This document shows, piece by piece, positions 1 through 8,005 of a stretch of 64,000 nucleotides of DNA. Positions within the stretch are counted from its first letter, which is position 1. Each line of letters opens with the position of its first letter. Below the pieces are notes generated by a model. That model had not been told where the DNA came from and made no database searches. It was given only the letters and a program-made list of their open reading frames with translations. The stretch is taken from positions 620,001-684,000 of the forward strand of contig CAWFYK010000002.1 in the NCBI GenBank assembly GCA_963820035.1, in the 5' to 3' direction. A program made the translations under genes and the position numbers. The DNA is from JAWWPG01 sp963820035 (lineage in GTDB: Bacteria; Actinomycetota; Actinomycetes; Propionibacteriales; Nocardioidaceae).

Positions 1-2091
1 GCGGCGGAGCGAGTTGGTCTCCCGGTCCAGCTTCAGGTAGCGCTCGGCCCACCGCGCGTGGTGCTCGCGGTCCGGGCAGGCGTGGCAGGGGTGCGCCCGG
101 ATCTGCGCCCGCAGCTCCGCGACCTGAGGGTCCTCTCCCTGCGCCTCACGCCCGCCCGACCCGTCAGACTGAAGGGCGGGCAGGTCGCGGGTGCGATCGC
201 GGAGAACGACCGCAAGCTCGCGGCGCTGTTGGGGGTTTCGCGCATTGAACGACTTCGGCACCTTCACCCGGGTGAGGGCTTCGACGGGCGTCGGGAAGTC
301 CACGAGAGACAGTCGGCGCGCCTGCCGGTCCAAGGTGAGCACGAGCGGACGGGCGCCGTCTCGCGGCGACCGGGCACCCGGGTCCAGGACCAGTGCCACT
401 CCCGCCCACCGGCCGGTGGGCACCTTGATGACGTCGCCGACGCGCAATCGCTCGAGAGAGGCTGCGGCCGCGTCCCGACGGTCGCCCCGACGTCGCCGCG
501 CCTGCGCCGCCTCGACGTCCGAGAGGCGGCGTCGAAGCGTCGCATACTCCATGAAGTCACCGCGGTCGCAGGTGAGCGCCTCGCCGTAGCCGGCCAGTCC
601 CTCCTCCGCCCGCCGCACCTCACGAGCCAGCCCCACCACGGCCCGGTCGGCCTGGAACTGGGCGAACGACGACTCGAGCAGCTCGCGCGCGGTGGCCTTT
701 CCGACCTGGTGGACGAGGTTCACGGCCATGTTGTACGACGGCCGGAAGGACGAGCGCAGCGGATAGGTCCGAGTGGAGGCCAGCCCGGCGACCGCCTTCG
801 GGTCGAACCCCGGCGCCCAGAGCACCACCGCATGTCCCTCGACGTCGATCCCTCGTCGTCCGGCCCGACCGGTCAGCTGGGTGTACTCCCCCGGCGTCAC
901 GTCGGCGTGGGTCTCGCCGTTCCACTTGGAGAGCCGGTCGATGACGACGGACCGGGCCGGCATGTTGATTCCGAGCGCGAGAGTCTCCGTGGCGAAGACC
1001 ATCTTGACCAGGCCTCGGGAGAACAGCACCTCGACGCACTCCTTGAAGACCGGCAGCATCCCCGCGTGGTGTGCCGAGATCCCACGGCCGAGCGCCTCGA
1101 GCCACTGCGGGTAGCCGAGGACGTCGAGGTCGGCGTTGGGCAGCGTCGCCACCCGCGACTCGGCGTACGCCAGGATCTCCCGGCGTTCCTCGGCTCGCGT
1201 CAACCTCAGGTTCGTGTTGAGAGTCTGCTGCACAGCGGCGTCGCAGCCCGCGCGGCTGAAGATGAACATGATCGCCGGCAACAGCCCTTCGGCCTCCAAC
1301 CGGTCAACCACATCGACCCGGCTGGGGACGAGCGCCCGTCCCGCCGGGCGGCGGTAGCCTCCTCGTTTGGCCCGGTGGTCGCGAGCCCGGGTGCGGTGCC
1401 AGTCGTCGCGGGCGACCCGGGTGAGCTCCGGGTTCACGTCCGCCTCGTCATGTCGTCCCGCAGAAGTATCGGCGAAGAGGTCGAACAGCCGTTGGCCCAC
1501 CATGACGTGCTGGAACAGCGGCACCGGGCGGCGCTCCTCGACGATGATGTCGCCTTGCCCGCGCACGGTGCGGAGCCAGTCCCCGAACTCCTCCGCGTTG
1601 GAGACGGTCGCGGACAGCGACACGATGCTCACCGACTCGGGAAGGTGGATGATGACTTCTTCCCAGACGGCGCCTCGGGAGCGGTCCGCGAGGTAGTGCA
1701 CCTCGTCCATCACCACGTAGCGCAGCCCGGTCAGGGTCCGTGACCCGGCGTAGAGCATGTTGCGCAGCACCTCGGTGGTCATCACGATCACCGGAGCGTC
1801 GCCGTTGATGGCATTGTCGCCCGTGAGCAGGCCGACCTTGTCGGCTCCGTAGCGGCGTGTCAGGTCGGCGAACTTCTGGTTGGACAACGCCTTGATCGGT
1901 GTCGTGTAGAAGCACTTCCCGCCTTCGGCCAGGGCAAGATGCACCGCGAACTCGCCGACCAGCGTCTTGCCCGACCCGGTGGGCGCCGCCACGAGGACTC
2001 CCCGGCCGGCCAGCAGGGACTCGCATGCCCGCCGCTGAAACTCGTCGAGGCCGAAGTCATAGAGCGCCGTGAAGTCGGTCAGCACGCTCAT
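1..2091 (-). CDS. helY: DEAD/DEAH-box RNA helicase, HelY/Ski2-Mtr4 type (partial)
   Basis: Superfamily-2 ATP-dependent RNA helicase, expected to remodel structured RNA in the cytoplasm. Reading from the ATG, the protein shows Walker A APTGSGKT at about residues 36-43, Walker B DEVH at 129-132, motif III SLSAT, and motif VI TGRAGRRG. About 697 codons are present; the gene runs off the left edge, so the C-terminal part is missing. The start overlaps the stop of the upstream lipid kinase by 4 bp (ATGA), so the pair is probably co-translated. A helicase downstream of the tat/paf genes is a common actinobacterial arrangement. The family assignment is clear; the exact RNA substrate is unknown. Confidence 0.93.
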   Translation of the reverse strand, partial: MSVLTDFTALYDFGLDEFQRRACESLLAGRGVLVAAPTGSGKTLVGEFAVHLALAEGGKCFYTTPIKALSNQKFADLTRRYGADKVGLLTGDNAINGDAPVIVMTTEVLRNMLYAGSRTLTGLRYVVMDEVHYLADRSRGAVWEEVIIHLPESVSIVSLSATVSNAEEFGDWLRTVRGQGDIIVEERRPVPLFQHVMVGQRLFDLFADTSAGRHDEADVNPELTRVARDDWHRTRARDHRAKRGGYRRPAGRALVPSRVDVVDRLEAEGLLPAIMFIFSRAGCDAAVQQTLNTNLRLTRAEERREILAYAESRVATLPNADLDVLGYPQWLEALGRGISAHHAGMLPVFKECVEVLFSRGLVKMVFATETLALGINMPARSVVIDRLSKWNGETHADVTPGEYTQLTGRAGRRGIDVEGHAVVLWAPGFDPKAVAGLASTRTYPLRSSFRPSYNMAVNLVHQVGKATARELLESSFAQFQADRAVVGLAREVRRAEEGLAGYGEALTCDRGDFMEYATLRRRLSDVEAAQARRRRGDRRDAAAASLERLRVGDVIKVPTGRWAGVALVLDPGARSPRDGARPLVLTLDRQARRLSLVDFPTPVEALTRVKVPKSFNARNPQQRRELAVVLRDRTRDLPALQSDGSGGREAQGEDPQVAELRAQIRAHPCHACPDREHHARWAERYLKLDRETNSLRR

Positions 2092-2969
2092 GTCGACGGC
2101 GCGAACACGCGGACGGCGGAGGGCACGACCGTGACGGTCTGTGGCAGGGCGCCAAGCCGCTCGCCATCGGCATAGGCGATCACGCCTTCACAAGCGAGCG
2201 ACACCGTCCGGACTCGGTGGTGCTGATAAGCCGGATGGGTGACGTGGGTGCCCTTGAACAGCTTGGGGTAGAGCCAGATGAGCTCGCGCTTGCGGATCGG
2301 CTTGATGATGGCCACGTCGAGGAAGCCGTCATCGATCTCGGCACCTTCACACATCCGCAGCCCCCCGCCGTACGACGGGCAGTTGCCCACGGCCACCAAC
2401 ATCGCCTCACACGAGAGCTTCTCACCGTCCAGCTCGAGGGTGTAGGCGAGCGGATGGAAGACCCTCAGCTCGGCCAGCGTCGCCAGGTTGTAGCGCATCT
2501 GGCCGGTTGGCCAGGTCATCGAGTTGGCCCGCTCGTTGACCAGGCTGTCGAAGCCGGCGGCCAGCACGGTGGCGTAGTAGGTGTCGCCCATGCTTGCCAC
2601 GTCGAGGCGACGGGTCGATCCGGCAGCGATGACGTCGGCCGCCGCGAGCGGCTTGCGTGGCGTGATGCCGAGTGCGCGGGAGACGTCGTTGCCCGTGCCG
2701 GTCGGGATAACTCCGAGGGTGGTGGGCGAGCCCACGACACTTTGCAGGGCGATGTGTACCATCCCGTCACCCCCCATCACGACCAGGCTGTCATATCCGT
2801 CCAGAACCGCGCGGCGGGCAAGGTCGGCGGACTCTTGCCCGCTGCTGCCTTGCATCCTGGTGACCTCGACATCGCCCGACCCGAGCCGGTGCGCCACCGC
2901 GTCGACGCTGCCCGCGAACCGGCCGCGGCCGGACGTCGGGTTCACCAGGAGGGCGAGTCGTCGAGTCAC
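2088..2969 (-). CDS. Diacylglycerol/lipid kinase family protein
   Basis: About 293 residues, the usual length for the DagK/YegS lipid kinase family, which phosphorylates diacylglycerol or related lipids at the membrane. The N-terminus has the typical LLVNPTSGRG nucleotide-site segment, followed by VVMGGDGMVHIAL (the GGDG motif) and GVIPTGTGNDVSRALG (the GTGND motif). The later FLDVAIIKPI and YADGE segments are also family hallmarks. I choose the GTG at 2969 because a TATCCT box lies 7 nt upstream (leaderless start) and because the protein then begins directly with the family's first strand. It overlaps helY by 4 bp. The lipid substrate cannot be told from sequence. Confidence 0.92.
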   Translation of the reverse strand: MTRRLALLVNPTSGRGRFAGSVDAVAHRLGSGDVEVTRMQGSSGQESADLARRAVLDGYDSLVVMGGDGMVHIALQSVVGSPTTLGVIPTGTGNDVSRALGITPRKPLAAADVIAAGSTRRLDVASMGDTYYATVLAAGFDSLVNERANSMTWPTGQMRYNLATLAELRVFHPLAYTLELDGEKLSCEAMLVAVGNCPSYGGGLRMCEGAEIDDGFLDVAIIKPIRKRELIWLYPKLFKGTHVTHPAYQHHRVRTVSLACEGVIAYADGERLGALPQTVTVVPSAVRVFAPST

Positions 2970-2976
2970 CCGGCCG

Positions 2977-2982
2977 AGGATA
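2977..2982 (-). promoter_or_regulatory. -10 box, leaderless lipid kinase transcript
   Basis: TATCCT on the minus strand, 7 nt before the GTG start of the lipid kinase. No Shine-Dalgarno sequence lies between. Matches the TAnnnT-N6-9-start pattern seen repeatedly in this window. Confidence 0.5.
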
Positions 2983-3007
2983 CTGCCGAGCCCGTGCCAC
3001 CCGGTGC

Positions 3008-3382
3008 TCAGAGGGTGATCGTCACGGTGAAGTTGGCGCTCGGGGCGCCGAGCGCCTTGGCTACCCGATGGATCGTCTCGACCGCGAGGTTGGCGTCGAA
3101 CGTCACCGTCGGCACGGCCGCTGCAACTCTGCCCTCGCTCTCCAGCAGCAGCACCTGGCCGAAGTGCCACGCCTGGTGCGCGTCATGACGCTGGGCGGAT
3201 GAGCAGACCGAACGCGGGTAGGCAGCATCGACGCCGACGAGATCGAGAGGCTGGCTGCGCTCCCCCGACATGAGCCGGCCCGTGACCCGTGGACCCCCGG
3301 CGAGGATCCCCTCGGCGCGCCAGGTCACCGGATCGGTGCCCAGCCAGTCCGGCAGGTCGAACGCGTCAACAGTGCTGGCCAT
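3008..3382 (-). CDS. Conserved hypothetical protein, 124 aa
   Basis: I do not recognise a named family. It is a small soluble protein with no signal peptide or membrane segment. It starts MASTVDAFDLPDWLG, has a central QRHDAHQAWHFGQ segment with several histidines and ends in a beta-rich tail (FTVTITL). It sits between tatC (12 bp away) and the lipid kinase on the same strand, so it is probably part of that transcription unit. Codon use looks like the neighbours. Function is unknown. Confidence 0.75.
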   Translation of the reverse strand: MASTVDAFDLPDWLGTDPVTWRAEGILAGGPRVTGRLMSGERSQPLDLVGVDAAYPRSVCSSAQRHDAHQAWHFGQVLLLESEGRVAAAVPTVTFDANLAVETIHRVAKALGAPSANFTVTITL

Positions 3383-3394
3383 GGCCCCGTCTGG

Positions 3395-4240
3395 CTAGAT
3401 CGGCGAAATCTCGTCATCGTCCAGGTCAGCATAGTCAGGGCCGGAACGGCGGCCGCGCCGCCGGTCGATGATCCGCGCGATCACCTCGGAGATCAAGAAC
3501 AGCACGACCATCGGGATGGCAAGCAGCAGCATGGTGATCGGGTCGGTGGACGGGGTGGCGACGGCCGCGAAGACGAACGTCAAGAAGATGATCCACGCTC
3601 GCCACCGGGCGAGCTGATGGGCCTTGACGACACCAGCCAGGTTGAGCATGACCACGAAGAGGGGGATCTCGAACGCCACCCCGAACACGAGGAGCACCCG
3701 CATCACGAACGTCAGATAGCTGTTGAGGTCGATGAGGCTGGTGACGCCGTGCGGGGTGAACCCGATCAGGACCGCCAGACCCTTGGGCATGACGACGTAG
3801 CCGAGAGTCACCCCCGCAAAGAACAACGGCCCCGCGATCGAGACGAAGATGATCGTCCACCGGCGTTCGTTTCGGTGCAGGCCGGGCACGATGAACGCCC
3901 ACATCTCGTAGAGCCAGATCGGGCTGCTGCCCACGATCCCTGCCACGAGGGACACTTTCGACTGCAGCAGGAACGAGCTGGAGACACCGTTGAGCACCGG
4001 CTCCGAGGTGATGTCCTTGGAACGCGCCAGGTTCCTCTGCACCTCGAGGATCGGGTTCAGCAGCAGGTTCGAGATCTGGCCATAGAAGATCCAGGCGAGG
4101 GTGGTGCCGACGACGATCGCGAGCACGCAGATTCCCAGCCGGTTGCGAAACTCACGGAGGTGATCCGTGAGCGGCATCCGGCCTTCGTTATTGTGCGGAG
4201 GGTGGTGCTTGTCCCTTCGCACGCGAGCGGAGATGGCCAC
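3395..4240 (-). CDS. tatC: Sec-independent translocase subunit TatC
   Basis: Core receptor subunit of the twin-arginine protein export system in the cytoplasmic membrane; it binds RR signal peptides with TatB and assembles with TatA. The signature EGRMPLTDHLREFRNRLG precedes the first of six predicted membrane segments (AIVVGTTLAW...; LAGIVGSSPIWLYEMW; FAGVTLGYVVM; SYLTFVMRVLLVFGVAFEIP; WIIFLTFVFAAVATP; ITMLLLAIPMVVLF). A basic C-terminal tail follows. The start shown (GTG, 281 aa) gives a basic leader before the EGRMPL motif as in other actinobacterial TatC proteins; an internal ATG at that motif is the alternative. tatA lies 15 bp upstream on the same strand. Confidence 0.96.
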   Translation of the reverse strand: MAISARVRRDKHHPPHNNEGRMPLTDHLREFRNRLGICVLAIVVGTTLAWIFYGQISNLLLNPILEVQRNLARSKDITSEPVLNGVSSSFLLQSKVSLVAGIVGSSPIWLYEMWAFIVPGLHRNERRWTIIFVSIAGPLFFAGVTLGYVVMPKGLAVLIGFTPHGVTSLIDLNSYLTFVMRVLLVFGVAFEIPLFVVMLNLAGVVKAHQLARWRAWIIFLTFVFAAVATPSTDPITMLLLAIPMVVLFLISEVIARIIDRRRGRRSGPDYADLDDDEISPI

Positions 4241-4255
4241 GCAAGGTGTCCCCGA

Positions 4256-4684
4256 TCAGGCTTCCGGCTCTGCCCTGGGGGCGTTCTCGGGAGCGGCCTG
4301 CGGGGCGGCTGTGGGCGGCTGCTGTTGCGGCCACGGCTGCGCCACCGGCTGCGGCGGGACCACCGGCTGCGCCTGCTGGACCGGCTGCACCTGCTGGACG
4401 GGCTGTGGCGCCTGCTGGACCGGCTGTGGCTGCACGACGGGGGCCGGCTGCGGCTGCACGACGGGAGCCTGCTGGGGCAGCTGCTGCTGGTCGGCGGCCG
4501 CCTTGTCGGCCTCGTCGTCGTTCATCAGACCCTTGGTCTCGGACTTGAAGATGCGCAGAGCCCGACCGGTGCCGCGGGCCATCTCGGGAAGCTTCTTGCC
4601 GCCGAAGAGCAGCAGCACGACCAAGACGATGATGATGAGTTCGGGTGTACCAAGATCGCCGAACACGGGTATTGCGAGGTTCAT
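4256..4684 (-). CDS. tatA: Sec-independent translocase subunit TatA
   Basis: Pore-forming subunit of the twin-arginine translocase. The 142-residue protein has the TatA pattern: short N-terminus with the FGDLGTPELIIIVLVVLLLFGGKKLPE transmembrane/hinge region (split here: GDLGTPEL, then a hydrophobic run, then FGGKKLPEMARGTG), an amphipathic helix (RALRIFKSETK), and a disordered tail. The tail is unusually long and rich in Gln, Pro and Val (repeats of QPVQQ/QPAPVVQ type) and ends acidic. The ATG at 4684 is preceded by an AGAAGAGG ribosome-binding site. tatC follows 15 bp downstream. Confidence 0.95.
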   Translation of the reverse strand: MNLAIPVFGDLGTPELIIIVLVVLLLFGGKKLPEMARGTGRALRIFKSETKGLMNDDEADKAAADQQQLPQQAPVVQPQPAPVVQPQPVQQAPQPVQQVQPVQQAQPVVPPQPVAQPWPQQQPPTAAPQAAPENAPRAEPEA

Positions 4685-5049
4685 TGGTCGCCTCTTCTGG
4701 TGGTAGTTCCCTCTTCGTGGTCCATGGTACGCCGGGAATCGCGACAATCCGGCCAGGTCACAGCCGACGCCATCAGCGCAGGTCAGCGTCGTACTGCCGG
4801 TGCCCCGGCGGCCGGCTCACTCACGGAGGTAGCGAGCTGCGCCGGCTCCACGACTCACGCTACTCGCTCAACCGCAGCGCCTGGCACCTCTGATTCGTCA
4901 CCCTCGGGCCACCGGATGGCATCTCGGCCGACGTCGGATTCGTCCGGTCGCAACACGGATGGAATCCACTCGCTCGCGAGGACGAATCCGGCGAGCCGGA
5001 CGAGTTCGAGCGGCCGGCGCCACCGGAATGCTCGTGCGAACGGCGCCGG
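4685..5049. other. Non-coding gap between pafC and tatA
   Basis: 365 bp with no convincing gene; short open frames here lack codon bias and ribosome-binding sites. It must hold the tatA promoter. It contains inverted copies of a GGACGAATC-type word (near 4938 and 4979), which also recurs in other intergenic gaps of this window (near 14738 and 31244-31300). Confidence 0.6.
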
Positions 5050-6024
5050 TTACGCCGGGTCGGAGTAGTTCGCGAGCGCCGCGGCGGCCAGCTCACGTAC
5101 TGATGCGGCAAGCTCGGCCGGCTCAACCACCCACGCGGCCCCGCTCAGCCGCATGACCAGACGTTGCAGCCACCGCGCATCCGCGTAGCGGAGCTCGACG
5201 CGAAGTCCGCCACCCGGGAGCTCCGTCGTCGCGTCCGTCGGGTAGTAGTCGGCCACCCACCGAGCGGCCGGCTCGAGATCGAGCACGGCGACGGGATCGT
5301 CGGGGTCCGGCTGGAATGCGCCACGCGACACGTCGAGCAGTGACACGTCCACGGGCGGAGCCGCCGGAGTCTCCAGCACGGTCGCCGCCGTGATGCTCTC
5401 GACCCGGAACAGCCGGGTCTCCTCCGCCCGGTGGCACCACGCCTCGAGGTAGGGCCGGCCCTCGAAGTAGATCAGCCGCAGCGGGTCGACGACGCGTTCT
5501 GTCGTCTCGTCCCGGCTGGCGACGTAGTAGGTGAGCTGCAGTTGCCGGCCGTCGCGCAGGGCCTGGTCGACCGCCTCACGGATCTCCGGATCCCCTGTGT
5601 CGAGCTGGACGTCGACCGCTGCTGCCGGCGAGGACCCCTCCCCCGCGGCAGCCTCGACCTTCGCGAGGGCGCGGTCGACGGGCGCCCGCTCGCGCGGCCC
5701 GGCAGACTCGGCGAGGGCGCGGAGGGCGACGATCAGCGCCAGGGCCTCCGACGCTGACAGCCGCAGCGGTCTGGTCAGGTACTCGGCGTTGGACAACCGC
5801 ACGACCCCGGAGTCCTCGAGGGCTTCCATGTCGACGTCGATCATGTCCCCGGTGACGGCATTGGGCAGGCCGCAGAACCACAGCACGTTGAGGTCCTTGA
5901 CGATCTGGCCCGGTTCGACCCCGAAGTCCCTCGCGACCTCCGCGACGGGGACCCCGTTGCGTGCCTGGAGGTAGGGCACCAGCTCGAGCATCCGCGCCAC
6001 CTGGCTCTGCGCGCGTGCCGTCAT
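5050..6024 (-). CDS. pafC: WYL-domain transcription factor PafC
   Basis: 324-residue partner of PafB. PafBC is known in mycobacteria as a transcriptional activator of the LexA-independent DNA-damage response, although it is named for its place in the proteasome accessory operon. The protein has an N-terminal winged-helix region (SQVARMLELVPYLQARNGVPVAEVARDFG... with the DLNVLWFCGLP motif) and a WYL domain (LTYYVASRDETTERVVDPL... EGRPYLEAWCHRAEETRLFRVESI). The ATG at 6024 overlaps the pafB stop by 4 bp (ATGA), which fixes the start and implies translational coupling. A longer upstream extension is possible in frame but would lie inside pafB. Confidence 0.95.
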   Translation of the reverse strand: MTARAQSQVARMLELVPYLQARNGVPVAEVARDFGVEPGQIVKDLNVLWFCGLPNAVTGDMIDVDMEALEDSGVVRLSNAEYLTRPLRLSASEALALIVALRALAESAGPRERAPVDRALAKVEAAAGEGSSPAAAVDVQLDTGDPEIREAVDQALRDGRQLQLTYYVASRDETTERVVDPLRLIYFEGRPYLEAWCHRAEETRLFRVESITAATVLETPAAPPVDVSLLDVSRGAFQPDPDDPVAVLDLEPAARWVADYYPTDATTELPGGGLRVELRYADARWLQRLVMRLSGAAWVVEPAELAASVRELAAAALANYSDPA

Positions 6025-6986
6025 CCAGTCCCCGTCTCGGCGAGGGTCCGCAGCCGCCGTACGACGGACTGCCGCAGCTCCTCGGGCGACTGCACCACCA
6101 GATCCGGGCCGAAGGAGACCAGCTCCTCCGCCAGCGAGGACCCGGACGCGTAGGGCAGGTCGATCTCCGTCCATTCGTCGTCCACCGGACGGCTCGCCGT
6201 CGCCCGCCGTCGAAGCGCGCCGCCCTTGCCGCTCCGCACCCGCACCCGGGCCGAGCTGTTGGGGCGGTCGGGGGCCAGCCGCGAGACGAGCGCCCGCACG
6301 TCGAGGTCCGCGGGCGGCGCGAAGTCGCCCGCGGTTCCGATCGGGATCACCTCGCCGATGATCCGCGAGACGCGAAACATCCGCGGCGCGTCCTTGTCCC
6401 GGTCATGACCGACGACATACCAGTGACCGTGCCACGAGCCGATCCCCCACGGCTCGAACCGGCGCGTCGTGCTGTCGAGCGCACCCGCCGCCCGGTAGTC
6501 GAAGCGAATCGGAAGCCGGCCGGTCACGGCCTCGAGAACGGCGTCGAACGCGGGCTCCTCACTGACGAGCTGGGGTTCCAGCATCGCCAGGGCCGACTCG
6601 TCGACGTCGATGCCGCCGGCCTTGAGCTTGCGGAGCCCTTGCGAGGTGGCCGCGGCCAGCCTGGCATGCTGCCATACCCGCGCCGCCAGGCCGATCACCG
6701 CGGCCTCGTCGGCCTCGAGCGTGATCTCCGGCAGCTCGAACTTGTCGCGCGGAATCCGGTAGCCGACCTCGTCGTCGAAGCCGCGGTCGACCGGAGCGAC
6801 CTCGATCGGCACCCCGAGCACGCGCAGCTCGTCCTTGTCCCTGTCGAACATCCGGTCGAACGCCTCGTCGGTCAGGTCGTGGTAGCCGTCGACGGCCTGC
6901 CGGATCCGCTCCTTGGTGATGTTCGTCCTGGCCACCAGCAGGCAGATGGTCAGGTTCATCAGGCGTTCCGCCTTCTGCGCCGTCAC
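6021..6986 (-). CDS. pafB: WYL-domain transcription factor PafB
   Basis: First half of the PafBC heterodimeric regulator of the DNA-damage response. It has an N-terminal winged helix (KAERLMNLTICLLVARTNITKERIRQAVDGY) and a WYL domain (RFDYRAAGALDSTTRRFEPWGIGSWHGHWYVVGHDRDKDAPRMFRVSRI). I choose the GTG at 6986 (321 aa) rather than the GTG three codons upstream, because TAGGGT lies exactly 7 nt before it, the spacing seen at other leaderless genes here, and the upstream GTG would overlap that box. It is followed by pafC with an ATGA overlap. The 58-bp gap to the FKBP gene and its own box suggest separate transcription from pafA. Confidence 0.95.
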   Translation of the reverse strand: MTAQKAERLMNLTICLLVARTNITKERIRQAVDGYHDLTDEAFDRMFDRDKDELRVLGVPIEVAPVDRGFDDEVGYRIPRDKFELPEITLEADEAAVIGLAARVWQHARLAAATSQGLRKLKAGGIDVDESALAMLEPQLVSEEPAFDAVLEAVTGRLPIRFDYRAAGALDSTTRRFEPWGIGSWHGHWYVVGHDRDKDAPRMFRVSRIIGEVIPIGTAGDFAPPADLDVRALVSRLAPDRPNSSARVRVRSGKGGALRRRATASRPVDDEWTEIDLPYASGSSLAEELVSFGPDLVVQSPEELRQSVVRRLRTLAETGTG

Positions 6987-6993
6987 AGCGGCC

Positions 6994-6999
6994 ACCCTA
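6994..6999 (-). promoter_or_regulatory. -10 box, leaderless pafBC transcript
   Basis: TAGGGT on the minus strand, 7 nt before the chosen GTG of pafB, with no Shine-Dalgarno sequence in between. Confidence 0.55.
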
Positions 7000-7044
7000 C
7001 CGGTCCGGGCATGGGGCGGCCGGGGGTCGAGTGCGCGTGCCCGG

Positions 7045-7959
7045 TCAGCCCGCGGACACGATCTGGACGGTGAAGATCAGGGTGCTGTTCTTGGGGATGC
7101 CGGACTGCTTCTTGTCGCCATATCCCAGTGCCGGCGGCACGACGAGGGCGACGCGGGACCCGACCCGCTGACCGATCAGCCCCTGGTCCCAGCCCTTGAT
7201 CACCTGACCACTCCCGATCGTGAAGGTGAAGGGCTGGCCCGTCCAGGGGTTGAAGACGGAACCGTCGGGATAGATCTGTCCGAAGTACTCGACACTGACG
7301 CTGTCGCCCGTCTTCACCTTCGGGCCGGGGCCTTCGACGATCGGGTAGACGCCGAGGCTGGTGGGTTTGGCCAGCGTCTTCGAGTCGGCGGTGAACTTCG
7401 CCGGGTTGCCGGCAGCGTCGTACGTCAGCTTGGGTACGTCGGGCGGCGGGCTCTGGGTGGGGAACACCTTGAGGACGTCGACGACGAAGACGACGTTGTC
7501 ACCTGGGCGGACCGTGGCGGCCAGGTTCCCGGTGTCGCCGAAGGCGTCCTTGGCCTGGCTGCCGATCAGCACTCGGTCGCCCGCATGGGCGCCGATCAGG
7601 CCGTCACTGAACCCCTTGACGACGGAGTTGACGTAGAACGTGCTGGGCTTGGTCTTCCAGCTACTTCCGAACACGCTCTCGTCGCTGGCGTTGATGCCGA
7701 CGTACTCCACCTTGACCAGTGAGGACAGCTCGATGGCGGGCCCCGTGCCGGGACCCTTGGTGACGACCTCGCTCGACGTCTTGTCGAACGCGATCGGTGC
7801 CTTGAAGGTGACGTTAGGGATGGCGCTCGTCGGGCCGGTGACCGTCACCGCGCTGAGCGGGACGATCTTCGCCGGAGTCGACCCGCTCGAGCCGCTGCAG
7901 GCCGCGGTTGCCAGCAGAGCGGACAGAGCCAGCCCCACAACGAGTCGACGCACGATCAC
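7045..7959 (-). CDS. Lipoprotein with two FKBP-type peptidyl-prolyl isomerase domains
   Basis: Predicted extracytoplasmic folding catalyst. The 304-residue protein begins with a lipoprotein signal peptide (LALSALLATAACSGSS; lipobox around Cys21). It then has two FKBP-like domains: a first, diverged one (VKVEYVGINASDESVFGSSW... VVKGFSDGLIGAHAGDRVLIGS) and a second, canonical one (VSVEYFGQIYPDGSVFNPW... GQVIKGWDQGLIGQRVGSRVALVVPPALGYG). FKBP lipoproteins are commonly found between pafA and pafB in actinobacteria, so the position is typical. A TAGGCT box at 7997-8002 would give a leader of about 37 nt. Confidence 0.92.
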   Translation of the reverse strand: MIVRRLVVGLALSALLATAACSGSSGSTPAKIVPLSAVTVTGPTSAIPNVTFKAPIAFDKTSSEVVTKGPGTGPAIELSSLVKVEYVGINASDESVFGSSWKTKPSTFYVNSVVKGFSDGLIGAHAGDRVLIGSQAKDAFGDTGNLAATVRPGDNVVFVVDVLKVFPTQSPPPDVPKLTYDAAGNPAKFTADSKTLAKPTSLGVYPIVEGPGPKVKTGDSVSVEYFGQIYPDGSVFNPWTGQPFTFTIGSGQVIKGWDQGLIGQRVGSRVALVVPPALGYGDKKQSGIPKNSTLIFTVQIVSAG

Positions 7960-7996
7960 ACCTCACGAAGAACAATCCGACGGCACGGGAGGTCCC

Positions 7997-8002
7997 AGCC
8001 TA
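7997..8002 (-). promoter_or_regulatory. -10 box upstream of FKBP lipoprotein gene
   Basis: TAGGCT on the minus strand in the 46-bp gap after pafA, about 37 nt before the GTG of the FKBP gene. Same box sequence as at pafA and dop, but here with a leader. Confidence 0.4.
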
Positions 8003-8005
8003 GCC

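Noticed and set aside
58..1743. Long plus-strand open frame opposite helY
   Set aside because: Antisense frame from high GC; it lacks domains and consists of Arg/Val/Gly-rich low-complexity translation, while the minus strand carries full helicase motifs.
6021..6995. pafB starting at GTG 6995
   Set aside because: That start would lie inside the TAGGGT box (6994-6999); the GTG at 6986 is spaced like other leaderless starts.
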